Assembly: GCA_034663635.1 (NCBI GenBank)
Contig: JAXDJH010000007.1
Location: 62,001-126,000, forward strand
Reading direction: 5' to 3'
From: JAXDJH01 sp034663635
Lineage (GTDB): Bacteria; Actinomycetota; CADDZG01; WHSQ01
DNA: 64,000 nt
Both the position numbers and the translations under genes were made by a program. The notes beneath the pieces were generated by a model, which was given only the letters and a program-made list of their open reading frames with translations, made no database searches and had not been told where the DNA came from. Positions 1 to 10,024 of this stretch are shown piece after piece. Position 1 is the first letter of the stretch, and each line of letters starts with the position of its first letter.

Positions 1-2
1 TC

Positions 3-491
3 GCATCCGGCTACACGACGGATGACAGGTTGATCCACTCGAACCGGTGGCCGAATCACGGGCGAGACCGCTTCTACCTGGTCCAGGCCGAGACGTTCGC
101 TGAGACGCGATGCGACGAAGACTCTGGGGCATTCATGACGTGGGATACGCGCGGCTGGAGGAAGACGCGGACGTTCGAAGTCGCAGACGAATACCGAGCT
201 GTGAACGGCAACTTCATAGACGGCAGCCCGCCGGCCAACGCTGCAGGATGCACCGCCATGTGGTTCCAAGAGCACCCCGACTTCGACGATGGAGGCTTGG
301 TCGCCACCGCATGGTTCGAGCACGGCGCCCGTTTCCTGAGGGTCGGCCACGACGGAAAGATCTCTGAAGTCGGCTACTTCATGCCCGTCGGAGGATCGAC
401 CATCGCCACCTACTGGATAACCGACGAGATCGTCTACGCCATAGATCTAGTACGAGGCATCGACATCCTGAGATTCACAGGAACCCCCTAA
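3..491 (+). CDS. LVIVD-repeat exported protein, 3' part only
   Basis: The reading frame is open from the window edge, so the N-terminus and true start lie outside. The visible 162 residues match the C-terminal half of the three paralogues at 16.0-19.7 kb: an HSNRWP-type motif, a Cys followed by a TWDT-like segment (MTWDTRGWRKT), then a Cys-x-x-MWF motif, an EHGARFLRVG motif and the closing RGIDILRF segment. In the paralogues these belong to a beta-propeller-like fold built from LVIVD repeats behind a signal peptide. The function is unknown; export is inferred from the paralogues. A TTG at position 30 could be mistaken for a start, but homology continues upstream of it. Confidence 0.85.
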   Translation, partial: ASGYTTDDRLIHSNRWPNHGRDRFYLVQAETFAETRCDEDSGAFMTWDTRGWRKTRTFEVADEYRAVNGNFIDGSPPANAAGCTAMWFQEHPDFDDGGLVATAWFEHGARFLRVGHDGKISEVGYFMPVGGSTIATYWITDEIVYAIDLVRGIDILRFTGTP

Positions 492-498
492 CCCCCTG

Positions 499-545
499 TT
501 CTTTTCCACGCTGCGTGCCTCTAGGTCTCGCGATGTGGAAAAGAA
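499..545. terminator. Inverted repeat between convergent genes
   Basis: An 11-bp perfect inverted repeat, TTCTTTTCCAC (499-509) and GTGGAAAAGAA (535-545), encloses a 25-base loop. It fills the 57-base gap between the LVIVD gene and the convergent VWA gene. The A/T-rich arms put U-runs within the stem in both directions, so a bidirectional terminator is plausible, though the long loop is not typical. Confidence 0.4.
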
Positions 546-548
546 GGG

Positions 549-1895
549 TCAAGTGAGGGTGGCTATGAAGTCCTCTAGCTGGCGGACGTTTCGAACCTCG
601 ACCATCTCGTCGACGTGGGCCGCGTATTCCGACGCGGTCGAGTCTCCGGTGTCCCAGTCCTGCCGGCCCTCGGGGTTGAGCCAGTACGAGTGGCGCGCTC
701 TATCCGACAGCTCCTTGAGCGCCCACGTCTTGCGGTCCCTGTAGTTGTTTCGGGCGTCCCCGAGGATCAGCAATGTCGTGCGCGGGCCGATGTCTTTCCC
801 GTACGTCTCGAGGAAGCGGGCCAGAGACGTCCCGTAGTCCGAGTGACCGTCGTGCCACACAACCTCGGCCCCCGCATTCATTGCGTCGATACCGGCGAAG
901 AAGTCTTCGTGCTCGAAGAAGCGAGTCACTTCGTCGATCGTGTCCACGAATGCAAAGGACCTCACCCGCGAGAACTGGGCCGAGAGCGAGTGCGTGAGCA
1001 TCAAGGCGAAGCGAGCGAAACGCGCCACCGATCCCGAGATATCGCAGAGGACGAAGAGCTCCGGCCGGTGAGGCGGCTTGTGCTTGAACGCTAGATCCAG
1101 CGGGACCCCCCCGGTGGATAGCGAGTGCCTGATAGTCCGGCGCATGTCCAGCTGCCCGATGCTCGCCCGGCGCCGTTTCATGGCCATTCGTGCGGCGAGC
1201 TTTCGAGCAAGCGGTCGGATCGCCCGGCGCAACTCGGCCATGTCGGCGGTCGCGCTCAGGAAGTTGACGTCTTCGGGCAGGGGAGAAACGGCGTAGCGGG
1301 CGACCGCCTCCGGCCCTCGATGCTCCGCGACGCGCCTCCGAGTTTCGTTCAACGTGCGGTCGCGGAAGTCTCGGATCCGTCGCTCGAACTCGTCGCGAAG
1401 CAGGCGTCGTTCGAGGGGCGAGAGAGCGTCGTCCACGTCTCCCGCTTCCCGCATCAACCGCGCGAGGAGGGAGGTGAGATCCAGAGCGCGCATCACTTCG
1501 TACTGCGAGTACCAGTCCTCGCTTCGAGCCGTCCCGAGACGCCCGAGCTCTCCGACCGCACGACGAGCGGCTTGACCCATCGCGTTGGCATCTCCGGAGA
1601 GCAGAGCTTGGAAGACCTCCTCGGTGACGGCATCACGCCCGATCGCCTCGGGTTCGTCGTGGGCCAAACCCTGCGGCCCCCGTCCGGTTCCGAAGTAGAG
1701 ATCGAAGAGAGTGTTGAAGGCCTGGCCGTGTGCATCGCTCTTGATCATTGTTGTCGCGAATGCAGCCTTGAAAGCGCCCTTGTTCTCGAAGGGGATGTGC
1801 TCCAGAGCCTTCAACGAGTCGATGGTCTCGGAGATCGAAACGGGGATGCCGGCCTCGCGCAGCGCGTGCGTGAAATCCAGCACACGATCCAGCAT
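549..1895 (-). CDS. CoxE-like VWA domain protein
   Basis: A 448-residue protein with no signal peptide. The N-terminal part (LDFTHALREAGIPVS...) is typical of the VWA-containing CoxE family. The C-terminal half is a von Willebrand A domain with a MIDAS start, LFVLCDISGSVARFA (DxSxS), and later a TTLLILGDARNNY strand. Family members work with a MoxR-type AAA ATPase as a metal-insertion or protein-remodelling pair; CoxD/CoxE mature carbon monoxide dehydrogenase. The MoxR gene lies directly upstream with a 14-base gap, so they form one unit. No CO dehydrogenase subunit is visible in the window, so the client is unknown. Confidence 0.85.
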   Translation of the reverse strand: MLDRVLDFTHALREAGIPVSISETIDSLKALEHIPFENKGAFKAAFATTMIKSDAHGQAFNTLFDLYFGTGRGPQGLAHDEPEAIGRDAVTEEVFQALLSGDANAMGQAARRAVGELGRLGTARSEDWYSQYEVMRALDLTSLLARLMREAGDVDDALSPLERRLLRDEFERRIRDFRDRTLNETRRRVAEHRGPEAVARYAVSPLPEDVNFLSATADMAELRRAIRPLARKLAARMAMKRRRASIGQLDMRRTIRHSLSTGGVPLDLAFKHKPPHRPELFVLCDISGSVARFARFALMLTHSLSAQFSRVRSFAFVDTIDEVTRFFEHEDFFAGIDAMNAGAEVVWHDGHSDYGTSLARFLETYGKDIGPRTTLLILGDARNNYRDRKTWALKELSDRARHSYWLNPEGRQDWDTGDSTASEYAAHVDEMVEVRNVRQLEDFIATLT

Positions 1896-1909
1896 TAGTG
1901 GCCCGCCAC

Positions 1910-2851
1910 TCAGTTCTTCTCGGGCGAGATCTTGAGGTGATCGGCGGCCTTTGTGATGTCGGACTGGTACTTGAGAAGGACCGGCAGTGTGCGCTTGAGA
2001 GTCTCCTCATCGAGCGTGGTGATGTTCAGATGCAGGAGCGTCCTGGCCCAGTCGAGAGTTTCCGCGATGGATGGAGCCTTCTTCAACTCGAGCTCGCGGA
2101 TGCTCGCGACGATCCGTACGACTTGATCTGCCAGCGTCGTGCCGATGTCCGGGACTCTCTCGAGGAGGATCGCTTTTTCACGTTCCTGCGTCGGATAGTC
2201 GAGATACAAATAAAGACAACGGCGCTTCAACGCCTCGGAGAGCTCGCGCTCGTTGTTCGAAGTAAGAACGACGTAGGGGATGTTGACCGCGCTCAAAGTT
2301 CCCATCTCCGGGATCGTTATCTGCCAGTCGGATAGGACCTCGAGCAGGAGCGCTTCGGCTTCGAAGTCGAGCTTGTCTATCTCGTCGATCAACAGAACAA
2401 CGGGGGATTCCGATCTGATCGCTCTGAGCACCGGGCGCTCCAACAGGAATGGGGCCGAGAAGAGATCGTCGGCGAGCTCGTTCCAACCGGCGCTCTGACC
2501 GGCCTGGATCCGAAGGAGCTGCTTCTTATAGTTCCACTCGTAAAGCGCCTTGGTCTCGTCGACGCCTTCGTAGCACTGCATCCGGATCAGGGGCAGATCG
2601 AGAACTTTGGCAACTGCTTTCGCAAGCTCGGTTTTGCCGACGCCGGCCGGACCTTCGACGAGCAGCGGCTTGTTCAATCGGTCCGCCAGGTGCACGACGG
2701 TCGCGATGGCCGGATCGGCGAGGTACGCGGCCTCCGCCAGGCGTCGCTCGACCTCATCGATGCTTGCGAAACGGTGCTTGTTCCCCGCGGGTTCGCGGGC
2801 GTCGCCAACCATGGCGGCCAATCCTAGTGGAGAGGGCACGCCGGGCGGCAC
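1910..2851 (-). CDS. MoxR/CoxD-family AAA+ ATPase
   Basis: A 313-residue AAA+ ATPase with Walker A VEGPAGVGKTELAKA, Walker B VVLLIDEIDKLD, sensor 1 VVLTSNNERELSEAL, and a lid with RCLYLYLDYP. These are the standard MoxR features. It is cytoplasmic and probably acts with the downstream VWA protein, as in RavA-ViaA and CoxD-CoxE pairs. A second Met at about 2812 is an alternative start, since the first 13 residues are outside the usual family core. The gene is divergent from moeA with only 15 bases between starts, hinting at shared control with molybdenum cofactor synthesis. Confidence 0.88.
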   Translation of the reverse strand: MPPGVPSPLGLAAMVGDAREPAGNKHRFASIDEVERRLAEAAYLADPAIATVVHLADRLNKPLLVEGPAGVGKTELAKAVAKVLDLPLIRMQCYEGVDETKALYEWNYKKQLLRIQAGQSAGWNELADDLFSAPFLLERPVLRAIRSESPVVLLIDEIDKLDFEAEALLLEVLSDWQITIPEMGTLSAVNIPYVVLTSNNERELSEALKRRCLYLYLDYPTQEREKAILLERVPDIGTTLADQVVRIVASIRELELKKAPSIAETLDWARTLLHLNITTLDEETLKRTLPVLLKYQSDITKAADHLKISPEKN

Positions 2852-2866
2852 TAGGCTCGACGACCC

Positions 2867-4102
2867 GTGGCCGATCTTCGAGAGTTATTGCCCGTCGATG
2901 AAGCACGCGACCGCGTCCTGGCTCGATTCGAACGCCTGGAGACGGAGTCGTTGGGCGTCGAGGAAGCACACGGCTTCGTGCTCGCAAACAGTCTGCGCGC
3001 GCCTCACTCGCTACCCAGCTTTGATAACTCCGCCATGGACGGGTACGCGGTTCGCGCCGATGACGTCGTCGCAGCGTCGAGCGAGAGCCCGGTTGTCCTT
3101 CCGGTGACGGGAGAGGTGCGAGCGGGGGTTCCGGGAGAAGCGGCCGTGACTTCAGGAACGGCGGTGCGGATCATGACGGGCGGCAAGGTGCCGGAGGGAG
3201 CCGACGCGATAGTTCCAGTCGAGGACACGACCGAGAACGAGGGGACCGTGGCCATCTCCGCGTCGACGGAGGTGGGGCGACACGTCCGCCCGGCCGGTGA
3301 CGACGTGGCGAAGGGCGACGTGATCATCGAGGCCGGGACGCTGTTGCGTTCTGGAGAGCTCGCGCTCCTCGCGTCGCTCGGTCTGACACCGATCGACGTT
3401 CATAGACGCCCTCGAGTCGCGATACTTGTTACCGGCGACGAGCTGGTCGATCCAGCCGAAGAACCCGCCCCCGGCGCGATCCGCGACTCCAACTCGATCG
3501 CGCTGACTTCTCTTTGTGACGAAGCGGGGGCAATCGTCGTGACGTGCGAGCGAGTTGGGGACGATATCGACGCGCACCGAAGCGCTTTCGAGAAGGCGGC
3601 GTCGGATGCGGACGTCCTCATCACCTCCGGCGGCGTCGCGGTCGGCAAGTACGACTTCGTGAAGGCGGTGGTCGAGGAACTCGGCTCGATAGATCTGTGG
3701 CGCGTAGCCATGCAGCCGGGCAAGCCGGTGGTGCTCGGGTCCGTCCTCGACACCCCGTTCCTGGGCCTTCCGGGGAACCCGGTATCCGTCCATGTTGGAT
3801 TCGAGCAATTCGTGCGTCCCGCTCTCCGCAAGATGGCGGGCCATCGCTACCTTCTTCGTCCCAGGCTGACGGCGCGACTCGGCGAACCGCTGGAGAAGAG
3901 ACCCGGTCGCAGGCACTACGTCCGGGTGCGGCTTGCACGTGACGGCGATGGATGGATCGCCACCCCGACCGGGGCCCAGGGCTCCCATATCCAATCGAGC
4001 CTCGTCGACTGTCACGGTGTGGCGATCTTCGAGACGGAAGAATCGCGGCTCGAAAGCGGCGCCGAGGTCGTAGTCGAGATCTGGCAACTCCCGGGGCTCT
4101 AG
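2867..4102 (+). CDS. moeA: Molybdopterin molybdenumtransferase MoeA
   Basis: A 411-residue protein of normal MoeA length, starting at GTG. It contains the segments GEVRAGVPGE, GTAVRIMTGGKVPEGADAIVPVED, the MoCF-biosynthesis core VTSGGVAVGKYDFVK, and FLGLPGNPVSVHVGFEQFVRP. MoeA inserts molybdate into adenylylated molybdopterin to make active molybdenum cofactor. Its position beside a CoxD/CoxE-like pair fits a molybdoenzyme maturation neighbourhood, although no molybdoenzyme is present here. The gene ends convergently with the EamA gene, the two stops sharing CTAG at 4099-4102. Confidence 0.95.
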   Translation: MADLRELLPVDEARDRVLARFERLETESLGVEEAHGFVLANSLRAPHSLPSFDNSAMDGYAVRADDVVAASSESPVVLPVTGEVRAGVPGEAAVTSGTAVRIMTGGKVPEGADAIVPVEDTTENEGTVAISASTEVGRHVRPAGDDVAKGDVIIEAGTLLRSGELALLASLGLTPIDVHRRPRVAILVTGDELVDPAEEPAPGAIRDSNSIALTSLCDEAGAIVVTCERVGDDIDAHRSAFEKAASDADVLITSGGVAVGKYDFVKAVVEELGSIDLWRVAMQPGKPVVLGSVLDTPFLGLPGNPVSVHVGFEQFVRPALRKMAGHRYLLRPRLTARLGEPLEKRPGRRHYVRVRLARDGDGWIATPTGAQGSHIQSSLVDCHGVAIFETEESRLESGAEVVVEIWQLPGL

Positions 4103-4932
4103 CCCAGCGCTATCAGAAACACTGCGCCTGTTCCCAGCAGCAAACCACCCACCTGCAAGGGAACGAGTCGTTCCTTCAAGAAGATCCGGGCGAGCAGGAT
4201 CGTTGTCGCCGGGTATAGCGATGTGAGGACCGCGGCGAGCGAAAGGAGTCCGCGCCGGGTTGCCGACAGATAGAAAACGTTCGCCATGACGTCGAGCGCT
4301 CCCGCCGCAGCGATCGATCTCAATGTGCCCGGCTCGCGTTTCAATGTTGCTCTCGTTAAAGCAACGATCAGCCCAACGAGAACGATCGCAGAGATGCGGG
4401 CACCGATCAGAGGCCACAACCCACTTCCATCCGGCGCCCGATCGAGGGTTATGAAGAAGATGCCGAAGAAGGCGCCGGCTCCGATCGCCTCGAGCAAACC
4501 CTCGCGTTTGGGTGAGGAGGTGGAGTCATCCTGAGCGCTTGCGATGAGTGCGACGGCGATGAAGCCCATCACGACGCCGGCCAACGATGATGCTGAAGGT
4601 CGCTCTCCGGTCCCGAGGCCGAACACGACCGGCACTGCCGCCGCGAGCACTGCCGTTGCCGGGGCCACCACCGACATCCGCCCGATAGCCAAGCCCCGGT
4701 ACAGCAGAACCACTCCCGCTCCGCCGCCGAACCCAGCGACAGCGCCCCAGATCAGCGCGCTGGATGAGTAGCGGCCTCCAAAGGCGGGAAGGAGAGCGAC
4801 GACCACCGGGGCTCCGACCAGCTGGGAGATCAGGACGACGGCGAAAGGAGTCGCCCGCTTCGTGACGAGCCCACCCAGGAAGTCGGCGGCCCCATAGGTG
4901 ACCGCAGCACATAGGCCCAGCAGAACAACCAT
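4099..4932 (-). CDS. EamA/DMT-family transporter
   Basis: A 277-residue, very hydrophobic protein with about ten predicted membrane segments and the internal duplication typical of EamA (drug/metabolite) transporters. The second half ends LTSLYPATTILLARIFLKERLVPLQVGG, the usual EamA closing motif. I start it at ATG 4932 because GGGAGG precedes it by a few bases and the sequence becomes hydrophobic immediately (MVVLLGLCAAVTYGAADFLGG). The open frame continues upstream to 5295 but overlaps the yceI gene. The substrate is unknown. Confidence 0.85.
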   Translation of the reverse strand: MVVLLGLCAAVTYGAADFLGGLVTKRATPFAVVLISQLVGAPVVVALLPAFGGRYSSSALIWGAVAGFGGGAGVVLLYRGLAIGRMSVVAPATAVLAAAVPVVFGLGTGERPSASSLAGVVMGFIAVALIASAQDDSTSSPKREGLLEAIGAGAFFGIFFITLDRAPDGSGLWPLIGARISAIVLVGLIVALTRATLKREPGTLRSIAAAGALDVMANVFYLSATRRGLLSLAAVLTSLYPATTILLARIFLKERLVPLQVGGLLLGTGAVFLIALG

Positions 4933-4998
4933 CCATCCCTCCCAGGGCGTCGAGCGGTGGATTCTCCCAGGACTGGACAGGACAAATCGGACGGGAAT

Positions 4999-5018
4999 AT
5001 GGTTGCAAATACAACGTT
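4999..5018. promoter_or_regulatory. Candidate MarR operator upstream of yceI-like gene
   Basis: GTTG-N6-CAAC at 5002-5015, about 40 bases before the YceI start. The half-sites and 6-base spacing match the longer palindrome in front of the neighbouring marR gene (6157-6176), suggesting one regulator binds both. Seen by eye only. Confidence 0.4.
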
Positions 5019-5055
5019 TGAGTATGCAAGAGAGTCTCACCGAGAGGAGTCGGAC

Positions 5056-5622
5056 ATGAGCACAGCACAGGAAGAGCTTCAAGGTCTGAACGTCGCCCCG
5101 GGCACCTGGTCGATCGACCCGGCCCACTCCACTATCGGGTTCGTCGCCCGGCACCTCGTCGTGACGAAGGTGAGAGGGCGTTTCGATGGTTTCGACGGGA
5201 CGGTCCAGATCGCGGAGAACCCCGAGGAGTCGTGGGCCGAGCTGAAGATCGACGCGGCCAGCATCAACACCGGTTCCGAGCAGCGCGACGAGCACCTCAG
5301 GACGGCCGACTTCTTCGATGTAGAGAACTACCCGGAGCTGACGTTCAAGAGCACGGGACTCAACTTCCGTGACAAGGAGCGTTTCGAGTTGACCGGCGAT
5401 CTGACGATCCGTGGCGAGACCCGCCCCGTCGTACTCGACGCCCGCTTCGAAGGCGTGACCCCTACACCGTTCGGCGATGGGGAAGTGGCGTTCTTCTCCG
5501 CCGCCGCCGAGCTCGAGCGAGCGGATTGGGGCATGACCTGGAACGTCGCGCTGGAGACCGGCGGCGTCCTCGTGAGCAAGAAGATCCAGATCGAGATCGA
5601 AGCTCAGTTCAAGAAGGCTTGA
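5056..5622 (+). CDS. YceI-family lipocalin-like protein
   Basis: A 188-residue YceI-domain protein: GTWSIDPAHSTIGFVARHLVVTKVRGRF at the start, then ADFFDVENYPELTFKST and the ITGDLTIRG-like segment (LTGDLTIRGETRPV). YceI proteins form an extended lipocalin-like barrel that binds polyisoprenoid or related lipid ligands. This one has no signal peptide, so it is predicted cytoplasmic, as is common in actinobacteria. I choose ATG 5056 because GAGAGGAG lies just upstream; the longer frame from 4957 adds an unconserved leader. It converges with marR and carries a look-alike of the MarR operator in its leader, so MarR control is likely. Confidence 0.92.
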   Translation: MSTAQEELQGLNVAPGTWSIDPAHSTIGFVARHLVVTKVRGRFDGFDGTVQIAENPEESWAELKIDAASINTGSEQRDEHLRTADFFDVENYPELTFKSTGLNFRDKERFELTGDLTIRGETRPVVLDARFEGVTPTPFGDGEVAFFSAAAELERADWGMTWNVALETGGVLVSKKIQIEIEAQFKKA

Positions 5623-5643
5623 TCCAGGCTCTAGACAAGCCGG

Positions 5644-5671
5644 ACGCGCCGTCGGTCAACCGGCGGCGCGT
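5644..5671. terminator. Bidirectional hairpin terminator between yceI-like gene and marR
   Basis: A 12-bp stem (ACGCGCCGTCGG paired with CCGGCGGCGCGT, one G-U) closed by a TCAA tetraloop. It sits between convergent genes, and the marR stop codon falls at its loop. There is no long T-run, so termination strength is uncertain. Confidence 0.6.
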
Positions 5672-6144
5672 TGTCGCGTCTCGGGCTCTTCGAGCGCGTC
5701 GAGCACTTTTTCGAACGCCGACTTGAGAGCGGTCACCTCTTCTTCGGTGAGAAGTTTCGTGAACCGCTCCTCGACGCCCTTCCGATGGATCGGGGAGGCC
5801 TTATCCCACAGCTCCCGGCCCTTTTCGGTGAGGGTCGCGTAAACGACCCGCCGGTCCGTGGCGCACGAATCGCGCTTGATGAGCCCGTCTTTTTGCATGC
5901 GGTCGACCAGGCGCGTAACCCCACTCTTGCTGAGCAATACGGAGTCGGCCAGCTCGTTCATCTTGAGTTGGTGGTTGGGCGCGAGAGCGAGCTGGGCGAG
6001 CACGTCGTACCAAGTGAGCGGCAGTCCGCCCACGACATCCAGGTCGCGTTCGAGGGCCTCGACTAACGTTCCGTGAGTGACGAGCAACATCGCCCAGGCT
6101 TCAAAGTCTCCCGAGATCTCACAGCGCTTCTTCATCCCTTCCAT
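5656..6144 (-). CDS. MarR-family transcriptional regulator
   Basis: A 162-residue winged-helix protein. The core is LPLTWYDVLAQLALAPNHQLKMNELADSVLLSKSGVTRLVDRMQKDGLI followed by the DRRVVYATLTEKGRE wing, which is diagnostic of MarR. These dimeric repressors bind inverted repeats and release DNA on binding small phenolic or oxidised ligands. A perfect palindrome (6157-6176) lies between this gene and the divergent ABC-F gene, and a degenerate copy precedes the convergent YceI gene. I infer autoregulation and control of the YceI gene, possibly of the ABC-F gene as well. Confidence 0.92.
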   Translation of the reverse strand: MEGMKKRCEISGDFEAWAMLLVTHGTLVEALERDLDVVGGLPLTWYDVLAQLALAPNHQLKMNELADSVLLSKSGVTRLVDRMQKDGLIKRDSCATDRRVVYATLTEKGRELWDKASPIHRKGVEERFTKLLTEEEVTALKSAFEKVLDALEEPETRQRAAG

Positions 6145-6156
6145 GGTACGGACGAA

Positions 6157-6176
6157 TTCGTTGCACTGTCAACGAA
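6157..6176. promoter_or_regulatory. Perfect palindrome, probable MarR operator
   Basis: TTCGTTG-N6-CAACGAA, a 7-bp perfect inverted repeat in the 53-base gap between the divergent marR and ABC-F genes. Size and symmetry fit a MarR dimer site. A related GTTG-N6-CAAC lies upstream of the YceI gene. Confidence 0.6.
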
Positions 6177-6197
6177 ACGGACCGTTACATTGAATAG

Positions 6198-8132
<1,935 letters not shown>

Positions 8133-8198
8133 AAGGCTCAAGGAAACTTCGGTTCGGCCCGAGACTGTAGTAAGCGCGACGCTGGGGAAAGAGGTGAC

Positions 8199-8489
8199 AT
8201 GAGCGCGCTTTGCGAAGACTTTGATCACGTCAAACCCGTCCAACCATCTTCGGATGGTTGTGAGGAATGCCTCGCGCTAGGCGATGGATGGGTACACCTG
8301 CGAATGTGTCTGTATTGCGGTCATGTCGGATGCTGCGACTCCTCCCCGAATCGACACGCAAGCCGGCACTTCAGCGACACCGGTCACCCGGTCATCAGTT
8401 CGCTCGAGCCGAACGAGGACTGGGTCTATTGCTACCGCCACGACATCTTTGCCGACGAAGTTGCGACGGCGACCCCCGAGGAGGAGTAG
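8199..8489 (+). CDS. UBP-type zinc-finger protein
   Basis: A 96-residue protein made of one UBP-type zinc finger: Cys/His pairs in CEECLALGDGWVHLRMCLYCGHVGCCDSSPNRHASRHF, then DTGHPVISSLEPNEDWVYCYRHD. In eukaryotes this fold binds free ubiquitin tails. Stand-alone actinobacterial copies are common and their role is not known. GAAAGAGGTG precedes the ATG at 8199. It stands alone, ending just before a convergent gene. Confidence 0.85.
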   Translation: MSALCEDFDHVKPVQPSSDGCEECLALGDGWVHLRMCLYCGHVGCCDSSPNRHASRHFSDTGHPVISSLEPNEDWVYCYRHDIFADEVATATPEEE

Positions 8490-8492
8490 GGA

Positions 8493-9671
8493 TCAAGTAG
8501 GCGGACGTCCCAACAACAGTTCGTATCTGACCAGCGGCCGGCCCGAACTCGACCGGCCAAGAAGCGAGAGATCCGCGAGTTCGTAGTTCTGGAACTCAGC
8601 GTCCTCTTTCGACGCGAGTGGGAGCAGGTAGCCGGCAACGAAGCCGGCGAACATGTTGCCGGGCCCGGTCTTCAGCGCCGCCGGAACCTTGACGAGATCG
8701 AGGCGCCGACCCTTAACCCCAGGCTCGACGAGGTCGACCCGCGCGACGCGCGCTTCGACGTTTCCGTAGAGGAACGTGAGACTGTGAGCTCGGTCCGGAC
8801 TTGCGAACGCATGCGCCGTGCTGAGTGTCGAAGACACGCAATGCCGGTCGCCATACGTGGTGCCCGCTCGCAACTCGAAGCAGACGAGGTCGTTCTCCGC
8901 TCTGTAGGCCTCCACCGTCCAAGCCGCCACTCCGGAGACCGAGCCATCGGCGATCGGGATCTTTGGGCCGATGCGAGGGAATGCGCTCGGGAGACGTACG
9001 CGCTGAGACCCTTGTCGGTCGATGGCTGGGGTATCTATCGGGCCGGCTTCGGTTCGCGAACGGTCAAGCAAGCGTGGTACCGACACCGAAGCGATTCCAG
9101 CGAGGAACGCGAGGGCGACGAGGGCAAAGATCCGCCACTTCCACGGACTGGGAGCCGGGCCGAGAGGCAACTTGGAGATCGCCTCGAGCTTCGCATCGAA
9201 GACTTCGCGGAGACGGATGCCTAACTGGGCGCTCGGCTCGCCCGAGACCCGTTCCAGATCCGATGTTCCATGAGCGAGAAGAGATTCCGCTCCGCCGGGC
9301 GAGCAACCGACCACCTCGGAGATCGAGCGTGCGTCCAGATCCTTGGCCACCGACAGAGCCAGGACGACACGTCGGCGACGCGGGAGGGCCAGGTAGGCGC
9401 GCCACAACTGATCGTCTTCGTTCGATGCGCCCTTGGTCTTGCGCGGAGCTCGCTTCGCCAGCCGCTGAAGAGCTCGAGAGTGGGTCCCTTCGGGATCCCT
9501 TGCCGACCACGGCCGGGCGAGGGCATGGCCGAGAGCGGCTCCGGCGAGTTGGCCGGCTCGATCGTGATCGCCCGAGAAGAGATAGGCGAGCCTCACGAGT
9601 TCCGGCAACTGGTTCGACAGGACGTTGGAGGTCGCTCGTCCAAGAGCGACGGCTCCATTCCGATAGGCCAT
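8493..9671 (-). CDS. Sigma-70-like domain fused to membrane anchor and exported domain
   Basis: A 392-residue protein of unusual build. Residues 20-60 resemble region 2 of ECF sigma factors (ELVRLAYLFSGDHDRAGQLAG). Residues 87-139 resemble region 4, with a helix-turn-helix (LPRRRRVVLALSVAKDLDARSISEVVGCSPGGAESLLAHG). A membrane segment follows at about 181-199, then a roughly 190-residue C-terminal part predicted outside the cell, with no recognised domain. The region 2 core that contacts the -10 element looks eroded, so this may be a membrane-tethered DNA-binding regulator rather than a working sigma factor. No anti-sigma gene is adjacent. Confidence 0.6.
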   Translation of the reverse strand: MAYRNGAVALGRATSNVLSNQLPELVRLAYLFSGDHDRAGQLAGAALGHALARPWSARDPEGTHSRALQRLAKRAPRKTKGASNEDDQLWRAYLALPRRRRVVLALSVAKDLDARSISEVVGCSPGGAESLLAHGTSDLERVSGEPSAQLGIRLREVFDAKLEAISKLPLGPAPSPWKWRIFALVALAFLAGIASVSVPRLLDRSRTEAGPIDTPAIDRQGSQRVRLPSAFPRIGPKIPIADGSVSGVAAWTVEAYRAENDLVCFELRAGTTYGDRHCVSSTLSTAHAFASPDRAHSLTFLYGNVEARVARVDLVEPGVKGRRLDLVKVPAALKTGPGNMFAGFVAGYLLPLASKEDAEFQNYELADLSLLGRSSSGRPLVRYELLLGRPPT

Positions 9672-9742
9672 GGTTTTAGTCTCGCGCTCGCAGATACGCT
9701 AGGTAGGACAGTTCGGTGAGCGCTAGGTCAGGAGGGCGCGCG

Positions 9743-10024
9743 ATGCTGAAGACGTCCCGGTTCTACCCCGCCGTCAAGGTTGCTCCCGGCGACAGCGAGA
9801 ACGCGTACTTGCGCGCGTCCTGTTACCTCGAGCGTCAGGAGTTCACCAGTCCCGAGGGCAGGGTTGTCTTCGAGGGCCGGCATGTCAGGTTCAGCGTGTG
9901 GGTCGGGGACGAAGCTCGTTGTGTTCTTTCGATCTCCGAAACCGAGGCCCTCGATCTGGCGACTTTCCTCAAGGACGAACTGACCAGGATGAGCTCTGAG
10001 TCGGGCGACCCGCTCCCGTCCTGA
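9743..10024 (+). CDS. Small conserved-looking hypothetical protein
   Basis: A 93-residue soluble protein that I do not recognise. It has alternating beta-strand-like segments (VVFEGRHVRFSVWVGDEARCVLSISETEALDLATFLKDEL) and no Cys pairs or membrane segment. I choose ATG 9743 over GTG 9716 because AGGAGGG lies seven bases upstream of it. Its stop overlaps the only possible start of the mug gene, so the two are probably translated together; that is the only clue to a function. Confidence 0.65.
   Translation: MLKTSRFYPAVKVAPGDSENAYLRASCYLERQEFTSPEGRVVFEGRHVRFSVWVGDEARCVLSISETEALDLATFLKDELTRMSSESGDPLPS

Noticed and set aside
3152..4417. 421-codon open frame opposite moeA
   Set aside because: It overlaps moeA and the EamA gene, both with clear family motifs; no motif of its own.
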